Below are positions 33,467-42,279 of a DNA stretch of 64,000 nt, piece after piece (within the stretch, counting starts at the first letter, position 1; every line of letters begins with the position of its first letter). The DNA comes from an uncultured Mollicutes bacterium (GTDB lineage: Bacteria; Bacillota_I; Bacilli_A; RF39; UBA660). Below the pieces are notes generated by a model, which was not told the origin of the DNA, ran no database searches, and worked only from the letters and a program-made list of their open reading frames with translations. The translations under genes and the position numbers were made by a program. Location of the stretch: the NCBI GenBank assembly GCA_900550145.1, contig URRF01000002.1, forward strand, positions 8,982 to 72,981, written 5' to 3'.

Positions 33467-35218
33467 ATGATAAATTTTATAAAAGAACAAGAAAAAAAAC
33501 TGAAGAAAATTATCTTAGAATGTGGATATTCAATTGAAAATGTAAATATAGTTCCGTCTTCGAGACCGGATTTAGGACAGTATCAATTTAATGGAGTTAT
33601 GGAATTAGCTAAAATGAGTAAAACAAATCCAAGAATAATAGCAAACTTAATTGTAGAAAAAATGTGTGATGATGATGATTATAAGGATGTAAATGTGGCT
33701 GGGCCTGGTTTTATAAATATAACTTTTTCTGATAAACTATTATCTAATTATATCGAATCTACTAGAAAATATCATAATTATGATAAAAATACAATAAAAA
33801 GAAAAAAGATAGTTATAGATTATGGTGGACCTAATGTTGCAAAAACTCTTCATGTTGGTCACTTGCGTAGTGCCAACATAGGAGAAGCCTTAAAAAGATT
33901 AAGTAAACAACTTAATTATGATGTTATAAGTGATATTCACTTAGGCGATTGGGGACGCCCAATGGGATTAATAATGTTGGAATTGAAGAAAAAACATCCA
34001 GATTGGGTTTATTTTGATGAAAATTTTAATGGAGAATATCCAAAAAGATGCCCTATTAGCAATGAAGATTTGGAAAAGCTTTATCCAATAGCAAGCGCAA
34101 AGGCTAAAATTGATGAACAGTATTTAAAAGAGGCAAGGGATATTACAACAAAATTACAAAAAAAGCAACAAGGTTATTATGAATTGTGGAAACAAATTAT
34201 AGCTATTTCAATATCAGAAATAAAACGTTTGTATGATAAATTGAATGTATCTTTTGATTTATGGAATGGAGAAAGTGATTCTGATAAATATGTTTTAGAT
34301 GTAATAAATTATTTAAAAGAAAAAGGATTAGTATACGAGAGTGATGGTGCTCTGGTTATGGATGTTAGTTTACCAGGAGATACTGTTAATATTCCACCAT
34401 TATTGTTAATTAAATCTAATGGTGCTATTTCATATGAAACAACAGATTTAGCAACATTATGGGATAGAGTTAATAGTATTAAACCAGATGAAATCTGGTA
34501 TGTAGTTGATAAACGACAATCATTGCACTTTGAACAAGTTTTTAGAGCTGCTTACAAATCAGGTATTGTTCCGAAAAGTGTAAAATTAGAATTCGTTGGA
34601 TTTGGTACAATGAATGGCAAAGATGGCAAACCATTTAAAACTAGGGATGGGAGTGTTATGACGCTTTCTGCCCTAATTGAGTCTATAAAACATGAAACAT
34701 TAAAAAAATTAAACCCAAATATAGTTGGTGATGCAAGAGATGAAATATCTGATTTAATAGCAGTTGGGGCTTTAAAATATGCTGATTTACTTCCTAACAG
34801 AAGTACTGACTATATATTTGATGAAGATAAGTTTAGTGATTTTAACGGAAAAACCGGTGTTTATTTATTGTATTCTACAATTAGAATGAAAACATTATTG
34901 ATGAAAGCTAAAGAACAAAATGTAGAAATAGGTCCGATAAATGTATTTGTGAATGATTTTGATAGGAACATTGCATTAAAATTATTAGAAACTCCAGTTG
35001 TTTTAGATAAGGCATTTAAGGATAAATCTCTTAATGAAATAGCAGAATATTTATATCAATTAATTAATATTTTTAATAATTTTTATGCTTCAAATCATAT
35101 TTTAGCTCAAACAAATGACAAAATAAAACAATCATGGTTAGGCTTGGTTGAAACCGTTTATAATACTAGTTCTGAATTATTAGATGTTATGGGCATAGAA
35201 CAGCCAAAAAGAATGTAA
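33467..35218 (+). CDS. argS: Arginyl-tRNA synthetase (accessory-operon copy)
   Basis: The 583-residue protein has the N-terminal Add-1-like domain, the HIGH motif AKTLHVGHLRSANIG (about residue 125), and YDVISDIHLGDWGRPMG. The ArgRS-type KMSK region reads KPFKTRDGSVMTL, and a DALR anticodon-binding domain (YLLYSTIRMKTLL) follows. It is full length and shows no missing catalytic block. It lies 57 bp after the fusion gene, behind AAGGAGTG, inside an operon of non-translation enzymes. It could be a second, resistance-type or pathway-dedicated ArgRS, or the only copy displaced into the island; the window cannot decide. Confidence 0.9.
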   Translation: MINFIKEQEKKLKKIILECGYSIENVNIVPSSRPDLGQYQFNGVMELAKMSKTNPRIIANLIVEKMCDDDDYKDVNVAGPGFINITFSDKLLSNYIESTRKYHNYDKNTIKRKKIVIDYGGPNVAKTLHVGHLRSANIGEALKRLSKQLNYDVISDIHLGDWGRPMGLIMLELKKKHPDWVYFDENFNGEYPKRCPISNEDLEKLYPIASAKAKIDEQYLKEARDITTKLQKKQQGYYELWKQIIAISISEIKRLYDKLNVSFDLWNGESDSDKYVLDVINYLKEKGLVYESDGALVMDVSLPGDTVNIPPLLLIKSNGAISYETTDLATLWDRVNSIKPDEIWYVVDKRQSLHFEQVFRAAYKSGIVPKSVKLEFVGFGTMNGKDGKPFKTRDGSVMTLSALIESIKHETLKKLNPNIVGDARDEISDLIAVGALKYADLLPNRSTDYIFDEDKFSDFNGKTGVYLLYSTIRMKTLLMKAKEQNVEIGPINVFVNDFDRNIALKLLETPVVLDKAFKDKSLNEIAEYLYQLINIFNNFYASNHILAQTNDKIKQSWLGLVETVYNTSSELLDVMGIEQPKRM

Positions 35219-35244
35219 AATAAAAAGAAAGGGGATAATTCAAT

Positions 35245-35976
35245 TTGAATAAGTGTGTACTTATAACAGGTGCTACAAGAGGAATAGGACGAGCTACTGC
35301 TATTAAATTCGCAAAATCAGGTTACGATGTAATAATAAATTATTTGAATAATGATGATTTGGCAGAGAAATTAAAAGAAGAGCTGATTTCGAAATATTCA
35401 GCAAATATTACTCTTATTAAAGCAAATGTTAAGATCGAACAAGATGTGATTAAGTTAAAAAATGAAGTGTATAAAAAATATAAAAAAATAGATGTTTTAG
35501 TAAATAATGCTGGAGTTATTTCTGATAAAGAATTTCGAGACAGAACAATAGATGACTTTAATGCTATTATAGGTGCTAATTTAGCTAGTGTTTTTTTAAT
35601 GAGCAAATATTTTGGATTTGAAATGTATAAAGAGCATACAGGAAAAATAATAAATATTTCTTCTACAAATGGTATAAATTCATACACACCTACTACTATA
35701 GATTATGATGCGGCAAAAGCGGGAGTGATATCTATGACAAAAAATCTAGCTGTGGAATTTTCTCCTTATGTTAATGTTAACTCTGTTGCTCCAGGATGGG
35801 TTGATACTGATATGAATAAAGATCTTCCCACTAAATTGTTGGAAGAAGAAAAGAGAAAAATTTTACTAAAACGATTTGCAAAACCAGAAGAAATAGCAAA
35901 TGTTATATATTTTTTATCAAGCGATGAGTCATCATATGTAAATGGTCAAACAATAATAGTTGATGGGGGATATTAA
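35245..35976 (+). CDS. Short-chain dehydrogenase/reductase (FabG-like)
   Basis: The 243-residue classical SDR has cofactor motif TGATRGIGRA, NNAG (VLVNNAGVIS), catalytic Ser (INISSTNG), YxxxK (YDAAKAGV) and the C-terminal SSDESSYVNGQTIIVDGG. All catalytic residues are present. It would reduce a carbonyl or oxidise an alcohol with NAD(P)H. The start appears to be TTG at 35245 behind AAAGGGGATAA. It lies 26 bp after argS and 2 bp before the phosphatase-like gene. No fatty-acid synthesis genes are nearby, so a dedicated pathway role is likely. Confidence 0.88.
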   Translation: MNKCVLITGATRGIGRATAIKFAKSGYDVIINYLNNDDLAEKLKEELISKYSANITLIKANVKIEQDVIKLKNEVYKKYKKIDVLVNNAGVISDKEFRDRTIDDFNAIIGANLASVFLMSKYFGFEMYKEHTGKIINISSTNGINSYTPTTIDYDAAKAGVISMTKNLAVEFSPYVNVNSVAPGWVDTDMNKDLPTKLLEEEKRKILLKRFAKPEEIANVIYFLSSDESSYVNGQTIIVDGGY

Positions 35977-35978
35977 TT

Positions 35979-37166
35979 ATGAATAAATTTGATAATGTGT
36001 TTATAGAAAATGATTTTGTAATTCCTGATTATAATAATTTGAATATTGTTGATTTAGCTAAATACTTGTATAGTTGTTATGGAATAGAATCTGATTTCAA
36101 TAAAAATTTTGAAAAATTTCAAAAATTGATTCCGAAAAATAAACACACTTTATTAATTTTATCAGACGGAATGGGATCAAATATCATAGAAAAGATACCT
36201 GATGATAACATTATCAAAAAAAATAAAGTTAGTGATATGATAACTGTTTTTCCTAGCACAACTGCTTGTGTTCTTACTTCATTAGTTACAGCTAAATATC
36301 CTTCGGAACATGGAATTTGGGGTTGGTATAATTACTATAGACCAAAAAATGTAAATTATTATCCATTACTTTTTTTGGAAAGAGGTAGTAATAAACCATT
36401 GTCTAATTTTGGAATTTCTCCTAAGGATATATTTATTTCAGAATCGAAATTAAAACATCTTAATTGCAAAACAACCATTTTGTTTCCGAAAGATATTAAT
36501 GATAGCATTTATTCTGATTTTGTATCGTTTAAAAAAAATAGATTTGGATATAAGGATTTTAATGATATTGTTGATATCTTTAAAAAAGAATGTTTAAATT
36601 ATGAAACTACTTTTACCTATTTATATTTGCCAGATATTGATAGCATTGAGCATGATTATGGAATTGATGACGAAAAAGTTTTTAGAAAATTGAATGAAAT
36701 AAGTGCTTTAGTTGAAAAATTATCAAAAATAGATGATTTAACAATAATTGTAACAGCTGATCATGGGCAAATAAATATACATGAAGATGTTATAATGGAT
36801 TATAATAAATATAATAAATATTTTTATTCGGAGCCTACTATTGATTTTGGAACAGCTTTTTATTATGTCAAAGAAGAAATGAGAAAAGACTTTGTGAATG
36901 AATTTAACAAGGATTTTAAAAACGAAATGTATTTATTTGAAACAAGTGAATTTATTAAAAAAAATATATTTAGTTTATATAAATTAGATAACTATTCAAA
37001 AGAAGGTTTAGGTGAATTTATAAGTTTGTGTAAACCTGGATTTTGTTTTATAAATTCCCAAAATGTAAAAGAATATTATCGAAAAACCTTAGGAAATCAC
37101 TCTGGTTTAACGAGGGATGAAATGATTATTCCTTTGATAATAATTAGTTCAAAAAATATTAGTTAA
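35979..37166 (+). CDS. Alkaline-phosphatase-superfamily phosphodiesterase/phosphatase
   Basis: The 395-residue soluble protein follows the type I phosphodiesterase/nucleotide pyrophosphatase pattern: metal ligand in LILSDGMGSN, nucleophile Thr in VFPSTTACVLTS, LPDIDSIEHDYG, TADHGQINI and GNHSGLTRDEMIIPLI. All six expected metal-binding positions seem to be present. There is no signal peptide, so it acts in the cytoplasm. It may cleave a nucleotide or phosphoester formed by the nucleotidyltransferase in the same operon; that is inference. The spacing to the SDR gene is 2 bp, which implies coupled translation. Confidence 0.82.
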   Translation: MNKFDNVFIENDFVIPDYNNLNIVDLAKYLYSCYGIESDFNKNFEKFQKLIPKNKHTLLILSDGMGSNIIEKIPDDNIIKKNKVSDMITVFPSTTACVLTSLVTAKYPSEHGIWGWYNYYRPKNVNYYPLLFLERGSNKPLSNFGISPKDIFISESKLKHLNCKTTILFPKDINDSIYSDFVSFKKNRFGYKDFNDIVDIFKKECLNYETTFTYLYLPDIDSIEHDYGIDDEKVFRKLNEISALVEKLSKIDDLTIIVTADHGQINIHEDVIMDYNKYNKYFYSEPTIDFGTAFYYVKEEMRKDFVNEFNKDFKNEMYLFETSEFIKKNIFSLYKLDNYSKEGLGEFISLCKPGFCFINSQNVKEYYRKTLGNHSGLTRDEMIIPLIIISSKNIS

Positions 37167-37187
37167 AAATAACTTTGTAAATAGGTA

Positions 37188-37400
37188 ATGAAAAAGATTT
37201 TAATAAATGATATACCTACAAAGGAAATAAATATAGATAGTGATATATTATTAATTGATTTGTTAGTACTATGTTCTTTGACTAAGTATAAAACAGAAGC
37301 TAAAAGGTTGACTTTGCAAAATGGAATTAAAATAGATGGAGAAAAAGAAAAATACTATGTTAAGGATCATCATATTCCAATTATATCAAGAGAACTTTGA
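37188..37400 (+). CDS. Small ORF: S4-like domain running into serine recombinase sequence
   Basis: The 70-residue product has DLLVLCSLTKYKTEAKRLTL and QNGIKIDGEK, which resemble the S4-type RNA-binding tail of tyrosyl-tRNA synthetase. Its last 16 residues (KYYVKDHHIPIISREL) instead look like the segment just before the EILNKR region of large serine recombinases. The same frame continues after its TGA into the recombinase remnant. It is therefore either a true small S4 protein at the operon end or a junction product. The ribosome-binding site is weak (AATAGGTA). Confidence 0.5.
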   Translation: MKKILINDIPTKEINIDSDILLIDLLVLCSLTKYKTEAKRLTLQNGIKIDGEKEKYYVKDHHIPIISREL

Positions 37401-38186
37401 AATAAATGCCAAGAAATATTAAACAAAAGAAGAAATGAAATGTCAGAGAAAGAACATCATTCTAAACATTATTGCTATAGATATACATTTAGTTCTAAAA
37501 TTGAATGCGGTATATGTGGCTCAAATTATGTCCATAGAATAAGCTGTAATCAAAAAGGAAAGAAATATTTCTATTGGTCTTGTTATAATAAAGTTACTTT
37601 AAAGGAAAAATGTCCCAAATCATTAACAATTAGAGAAGATATATTAAAAGAAATGTTTATTGAAGTTTATAACTCAATTACAACTCAAAAGCATAAAACG
37701 AGAGATAGACTAATAAAAGCAATAAAAGAAACTATAACTAGCGAAGATAATAAGAAGGAATTGAGTAAACTTTATAGTGAAGTACAAACTTTACAAAAAA
37801 GACTATCTAATTTAATTGATTTAAAACTTTATAGAATAGAAAACAAAGATGTCTATAATGAAAAAGAAAAAGAAATTTCAAATAAAATAAAAATGCTAAA
37901 TGAACAAATTGAACTGTTAGAATATAAAGATAAACAGAATAAAGATATATCTAAAAGACTTAAAGACATTGAGAAAATCATAAATAAAGAAGAACAACCA
38001 ATGGAAATGTTTGATGATGTTAAATTTGAAAATTTAGTAGAAAAAATAATTATAGGCGAACAAGATAGAGATGGTTATATTAATTCTAATACTATAAGAT
38101 TTGTTCTAAAAATTGGTACAGAGTATAAATTTAAAGATTTGTCATTTGTGCCAAACAAGAAATATAGGTGCAGTAGAGAGTTCTAA
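37401..38186 (+). pseudogene. Large serine recombinase remnant (C-terminal zinc ribbon and coiled coil)
   Basis: The frame begins NKCQEILNKRRNEMSEKEH and continues with FSSKIECGICGSNYVHRISC, YFYWSCYNKVTLKEKCPKS (recombinase zinc beta ribbon with paired Cys), a long coiled coil and the C-terminal domain. The N-terminal catalytic domain with its serine is missing. An in-frame TGA at 37398-37400 separates it from the preceding segment that looks like the same protein, and an ATG occurs only at 37440. Large serine recombinases move integrative elements and phages. This fragment marks the right edge of the accessory island. Confidence 0.8.
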
Positions 38187-38187
38187 G

Positions 38188-38627
38188 AAAACAGATACTT
38201 TAGAATTTTATAAGAGAGAAAGAGGAACAAATGTTAAAACATGTACAAGTGGTAGTATTTGTAATGATAATGTGATAAGAACAACCTTTTGGAGACAGGA
38301 TATGTAGCACTACCATATGTAACAGATTGGGCATATGCATGTAGTGAAAGTATATGTGAAACAAATTTGAATGCAGAAAGTTCAAATAATTTTATATGTA
38401 CGAACAATAACTGGATGCATAAAAACAAGAGTTATTGGACTTTGTCGATAATTCCATGGGAAGGAATCTCTGATAATATATTGGTAATTTATGTAAAGGA
38501 AGATAATGGCGGACAAGCTGGGCGTTCGCATCAAATTTTTCCTTCAATCTATCTAAAAAACAATGTCATAATAGAAAGTGGTACTGGTACAAATACTGAT
38601 CCATATAAGTTACAAATTGAATCATAA
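38188..38627 (+). pseudogene. Frameshifted end of a surface/pseudopilin-type protein
   Basis: The first part, in one frame to about 38283, reads TLEFYKRERGTNVKTCTSGSIC. From 38289 a second frame reads GYVALPYVTDWAYACSESIC ... NNNWMHKNKSYWTLSIIPW ... IFPSIYLKNNVIIESGTGTNTDPYKL. Together these match the C-terminal domain common in pseudopilin-like surface proteins of gut Bacilli, with its SGxGTxxDPY end. The N-terminal half is absent and one frameshift separates the pieces. It directly follows the recombinase remnant and precedes core gene rpsD. Confidence 0.65.
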
Positions 38628-38659
38628 AAAAAGAGTGCATTTATAAAATGCATTCTTTT
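38628..38659. terminator. Bidirectional terminator between the island and rpsD
   Basis: AAGAGTGCATTT and AAATGCATTCTT form a stem around a 3-nt loop, with A-rich and T-rich flanks. It can serve both convergent sides. Confidence 0.75.
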
Positions 38660-38660
38660 A

Positions 38661-39263
38661 CTACTTATTATAGAACTCAACAACAAGTGATTCATTAACA
38701 TCACTTGATAATTCACTTCTTTCAGGTAATCTTATATAAGTACCTTCAAGTTTATTCTTATCAAATGAAACATAATCAACTGTCTTAGTTACTTTTTCTA
38801 ATGATTCTTTCATTGCCTTATGATCTTTAGAGTTTTCTCTAACAGCAACTACATCACCTGGTTTAACTTGATAAGATGGGATATCAACTTTTCTACCATT
38901 AACACTTACGTGACCATGATTTACAAATTGTCTAGCACCACTTCTTGTACTAGCAAGACCCATACGATAAACTATATTATCAAGTCTGCTTTCTAGTAAC
39001 TTAAGGATATTCTCACCATGAATACCTTTTAATTTTGCAGCTCTTTCAAAAGTTTTCTTTAATTGCTTTTCACTTATTCCATAAATAAATCTAATCTTTT
39101 GTTTTTCAACTAATTGAACACCATAGTTAGATAATTTTCCTTTTCTACCATTTCCATGTTGTCCAGGTCCATATGGTTTCTTAACTAATTCTTTACCATT
39201 TTCTAAAGTTGAAATACCAACACGACGACTTCTTTTATAAGCTGGTCCAGTATACCTTGACAT
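38661..39263 (-). CDS. rpsD: 30S ribosomal protein S4
   Basis: The 200-residue S4 begins SRYTGPAYKRSRRVGISTLENG and contains PGQHGNGRKGKLSNYG, the S4 RNA-binding domain (RLDNIVYRMGLASTRSGARQFVNHGHVSVNG) and the usual C-terminus. It is a primary 16S rRNA-binding protein and nucleates 30S assembly. The gene is monocistronic on the minus strand with its own promoter and a leader of about 150 nt, as in Bacilli, where S4 represses its own mRNA. Confidence 0.97.
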   Translation of the reverse strand: MSRYTGPAYKRSRRVGISTLENGKELVKKPYGPGQHGNGRKGKLSNYGVQLVEKQKIRFIYGISEKQLKKTFERAAKLKGIHGENILKLLESRLDNIVYRMGLASTRSGARQFVNHGHVSVNGRKVDIPSYQVKPGDVVAVRENSKDHKAMKESLEKVTKTVDYVSFDKNKLEGTYIRLPERSELSSDVNESLVVEFYNK

Positions 39264-39415
39264 AACATTTCTCCTTTCTTTTGTTTACTTAAACAAGAGA
39301 TTATAATCTCAGTTCATAGGGTGTTTATTACTATTTTCACTAAGCAGCTAGCTACTAATATATAAAAAACAAACACATTACAAACTTAATTATAATGCTG
39401 CTAAAATGTTTAAAG
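39264..39415 (-). promoter_or_regulatory. rpsD 5' leader, possible S4 autoregulatory region
   Basis: About 150 nt of untranslated RNA precede rpsD. It includes a GAGATTATAATCTC-type palindrome and a stem around AGCTAGCTGCT. In Bacilli S4 binds a leader of this kind to repress rpsD. I cannot show the pseudoknot without folding. Confidence 0.45.
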
Positions 39416-39422
39416 CATATGT

Positions 39423-39451
39423 ATTATAATATTTAATATGATTTTAGTCAA
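39423..39451 (-). promoter_or_regulatory. rpsD promoter
   Basis: On the minus strand, TTGACT (39451-39446) and TATAAT (39428-39423) are separated by 17 bp. Confidence 0.75.
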
Positions 39452-39518
39452 GATTTAGTTCTAAAATGTCAGAATATGTGGTAAAATGTATATAGTATTT
39501 ATAATAGGAGGAATTTCT

Positions 39519-41240
39519 ATGAATGATATTATATTGTTAATTGTTACTTATTATATTCTAGCCATTCTATTAATAATATTAGTACTTAATTTAATACAAT
39601 ATGCAAGTAAAAAGAAATATAAAGGCGAATTAGATAATTTAGATGTTGAAAAAAATGAAATAATAGACGCTCCTATAATGACGGAATTATCCAAAGTAGA
39701 GAGTTTAACTAAAACAAAATCTATAAAAGAAAAATATATACTTTGGAAAAAAGAAATAGATGACATAAAAGAAAAAATGACAATAGATGTTAATGATATG
39801 ATATTAGAAGCAGATTTGTTCTTAGAACAAAAAGATTTTAAAGATTATCTAAGTAAAAAAACAAATATAGAAATTAAATTATACGAAGCAAAAGAATTAA
39901 AAGCAAGATTATTAAAAGAAATAAAAGAAATAACTCTTAGTGAAGAGAGAAATCGTATAATGATAACAGATTTAAAAACAAAATTTAGAGATATAATACA
40001 CATATTTGAAACAACTAAAGATACTTTTGAACCAGTAACTAAACCAGTTGAATTGCAGATAGAAAATATAGAAAAAATGTTTCAAGATTTTGAAGTATTT
40101 ATGGAAAAACAAGATTATGTAGAAGCAAACAAAATAGTAGATATAATAGATACACTTATTAAACATTTAGAAACAATTGTAGATGAAATACCAGGTGCAC
40201 TTGCACTTGCACTTACAATTATTCCAAAAAGGATTGCAGAATTAAAAAGTTCATATGAAAACATGGTTAAAAATGGTTATCAATTAGATTATCTAAATAT
40301 TGAGTATAATATGGAAGAAATAGATAAAAAGATACAAGATATAATGTCAAGAATAAGAGTATTGAATTTAGAAGATGTACTATTTGAACTAAAAACAATG
40401 TTAGAATATACTGATTCAGTATTTACAGATTTCGAAAGAGAAAAATTAGCAAGAAAAGAATATGAAGATTCAATAACAATATTCAAATCAAAAGTAAATA
40501 AAATAAATGATGTAATGAATAAATTATATGGGAGAGTAGTAGATGCTAAATATAATTATAAATTATCAGAAGAACAACTTAGTTCATTAGATGAATTAAG
40601 TAGTGAGTTACTATCTTTAGATGAAGATTTTAATAAACTATATGATACGACTAAAACATCTAGTTTCCCATATACAAGATTAAATAAGGAATTAGAATTA
40701 CTTATTATCAAATTATCCAGTGTAGAAGAAAAACTAGATAATTATATGCAATCAATAGGAAATATGCAAGAAGATGAAAAAAGAGCAAGAGAACAACTTA
40801 CTGATATGGAAAACTTATTAGAAAGTTCAAAATCTAAAATGAGAGAATATAAACTTCCATTAATACCTAACATATATTTTATTGAATTAAAAGAAGCTAT
40901 TGAAGCATTAAGAGAAGTAACAAAAGAATTAGATAAAAAACCAATAAATATAGATATATTAAATACAAGAGTAGATACAGCACGTGATTTAGTATTTAAA
41001 TTGCATAATACATCAAATGAATTAGTTAAAACAGCAATATTAGCAGAAAATGCAATAATGTATGGAAATAGATATAGAGCAAAAAAACAATATGTTGACG
41101 ATGGACTTAATAAAGCAGAATTATTATTCATAAAAGGTGAATATAAAAAAGCATTAGAGTTATCTTTAAACACAATTGATATAATTGAACCAGGTATATA
41201 CAAGAAATTACTTGGATTATATGAAAAAGATTCTAAATGA
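39519..41240 (+). CDS. ezrA: Septation ring formation regulator EzrA
   Basis: The protein has about 573 residues with one N-terminal membrane helix (NDIILLIVTYYILAILLIILVLNLI) and long spectrin-like coiled coils throughout. The segments KKKYKGELDNLDVEKNEIIDAPIMTELSKV and WKKEIDDIKEKM, and the C-terminal YRAKKQYVDDGLNKAELLFIKGEYKKALEL, match EzrA, a membrane-bound modulator of FtsZ ring position and a divisome link to wall synthesis in Bacilli. I chose ATG 39519 because AGGAGG lies 8 nt upstream; an earlier ATG lies before that site. Confidence 0.92.
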   Translation: MNDIILLIVTYYILAILLIILVLNLIQYASKKKYKGELDNLDVEKNEIIDAPIMTELSKVESLTKTKSIKEKYILWKKEIDDIKEKMTIDVNDMILEADLFLEQKDFKDYLSKKTNIEIKLYEAKELKARLLKEIKEITLSEERNRIMITDLKTKFRDIIHIFETTKDTFEPVTKPVELQIENIEKMFQDFEVFMEKQDYVEANKIVDIIDTLIKHLETIVDEIPGALALALTIIPKRIAELKSSYENMVKNGYQLDYLNIEYNMEEIDKKIQDIMSRIRVLNLEDVLFELKTMLEYTDSVFTDFEREKLARKEYEDSITIFKSKVNKINDVMNKLYGRVVDAKYNYKLSEEQLSSLDELSSELLSLDEDFNKLYDTTKTSSFPYTRLNKELELLIIKLSSVEEKLDNYMQSIGNMQEDEKRAREQLTDMENLLESSKSKMREYKLPLIPNIYFIELKEAIEALREVTKELDKKPINIDILNTRVDTARDLVFKLHNTSNELVKTAILAENAIMYGNRYRAKKQYVDDGLNKAELLFIKGEYKKALELSLNTIDIIEPGIYKKLLGLYEKDSK

Positions 41241-41254
41241 TTTAGAATTTTTTT
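41230..41254 (+). terminator. Intrinsic terminator after ezrA
   Basis: ATTCTAAA / TTTAGAAT with a 3-nt loop is followed by six Ts. The ezrA stop is in the loop. Confidence 0.85.
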
Positions 41255-41287
41255 ATACAAATAAAATATAATTTATTAGGTGGTTTG

Positions 41288-42121
41288 ATGAAAAAGAAAA
41301 TAGAATATATTTTAATGTTAATTCTTTTTGCATTAAGTTTAATTTATACAAATTCAGCAACAAATATAATAAAAAAAGAAGATCCAATAATGAAAAGTAT
41401 TATGAAAAATAAAAATGCATATAAAATAGAAAGTGTTAATGCAAAAATAGAAAATGATACAATTACTCCTGGTGTAAATGGTTGCGAAGTTGATATAAAT
41501 AAAAGTTACCAAAATATGAAAAAAATAAACGAATATACTGATAAAATGCTTAAATATAAAGATTTAATACCAGAAATAACAATTAGTAATGTATATAATA
41601 AATATATAACAAATGGAAATGATACAAAAAGAGAAGTTTCAATAATTGTAAACATAGATGAAAAAATAGATGAAGTAGTTACTATGGCAAATGATAACAA
41701 AATAAAAATAAATATGTTCCTAGATAGTGAAATGCTAAAAAATGGACCAATTAAAATAGAAAAAACTTATATTCATATATATAACGGAGGAGTTAATAAC
41801 AATTACGATGATATAACTATTGAATGGATGAATGACATAATAGAAGATAACTATAATGAATCAAAATACTGTATAAATAAAAACAAAAACGATAATAATT
41901 TAATGATATGTGCAAGAAATAAAATGCATACGATAAATCCAAACTTAATAGTAATGCATTCTAATTTATACAATATTAAATCATTAATAACAAATGGAAG
42001 TATAATATATTTTGATAAAAACAATATAAATAATATAAAAAGTATCTCTAATTATATATTATCAAAGGGTTATAAGATAGTATTCCTAGATGAACTTTTA
42101 AATGAAAAAACTTGTAAATAG
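41288..42121 (+). CDS. Exported or membrane-anchored protein, degenerate polysaccharide-deacetylase-like
   Basis: The protein has about 277 residues and an N-terminal hydrophobic helix (KIEYILMLILFALSLIYTNSA). The segments NAKIENDTITPGVNGCEVDINKSYQNMK and the later EVVTMANDNKIKINMFLD and ISNYILSKGYKIVFLDELL suggest a polysaccharide-deacetylase-like TIM barrel. The usual metal-binding His/Asp residues (TFDDG, HS..H) are not visible. A non-catalytic or divergent member is possible. I chose ATG 41288, 7 nt after AGGTGG. Function unknown. Confidence 0.55.
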   Translation: MKKKIEYILMLILFALSLIYTNSATNIIKKEDPIMKSIMKNKNAYKIESVNAKIENDTITPGVNGCEVDINKSYQNMKKINEYTDKMLKYKDLIPEITISNVYNKYITNGNDTKREVSIIVNIDEKIDEVVTMANDNKIKINMFLDSEMLKNGPIKIEKTYIHIYNGGVNNNYDDITIEWMNDIIEDNYNESKYCINKNKNDNNLMICARNKMHTINPNLIVMHSNLYNIKSLITNGSIIYFDKNNINNIKSISNYILSKGYKIVFLDELLNEKTCK

Positions 42122-42129
42122 CAGAAATG

Positions 42130-42157
42130 AAGATTGAATAATCAATCTTTTATTTTT
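42130..42157 (+). terminator. Intrinsic terminator
   Basis: AAGATTGA / TCAATCTT stem with a 4-nt loop is followed by a T-rich tail. Confidence 0.85.
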
Positions 42158-42209
42158 TATAATTTACAACTTTTTTACACCCATATATTAAACATAAATA
42201 TTACTACAA

Positions 42210-42238
42210 TTGATTTTTATCTTTTTTTTTGCTATAAT
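42210..42238 (+). promoter_or_regulatory. Promoter of the RNase J-like gene
   Basis: TTGATT (42210-42215) and TATAAT (42233-42238) with a 17-bp spacer that contains a run of Ts. Confidence 0.65.
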
Positions 42239-42279
42239 GCTTACGCATTGTCTTTTTAATTTGGAAAGAAGGTTATAAA

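Noticed and set aside
37398..37400. Use of TGA as tryptophan (Mycoplasma-type code)
   Set aside because: Only the recombinase remnant would be extended by it. helD, trmL, kinase-region and other genes end at TGA in the right place, so TGA is a stop.
39486..39518. Upstream ATG as the ezrA start
   Set aside because: It lies before the AGGAGG site and would place that site inside the coding region; the second ATG gives the normal EzrA N-terminus.
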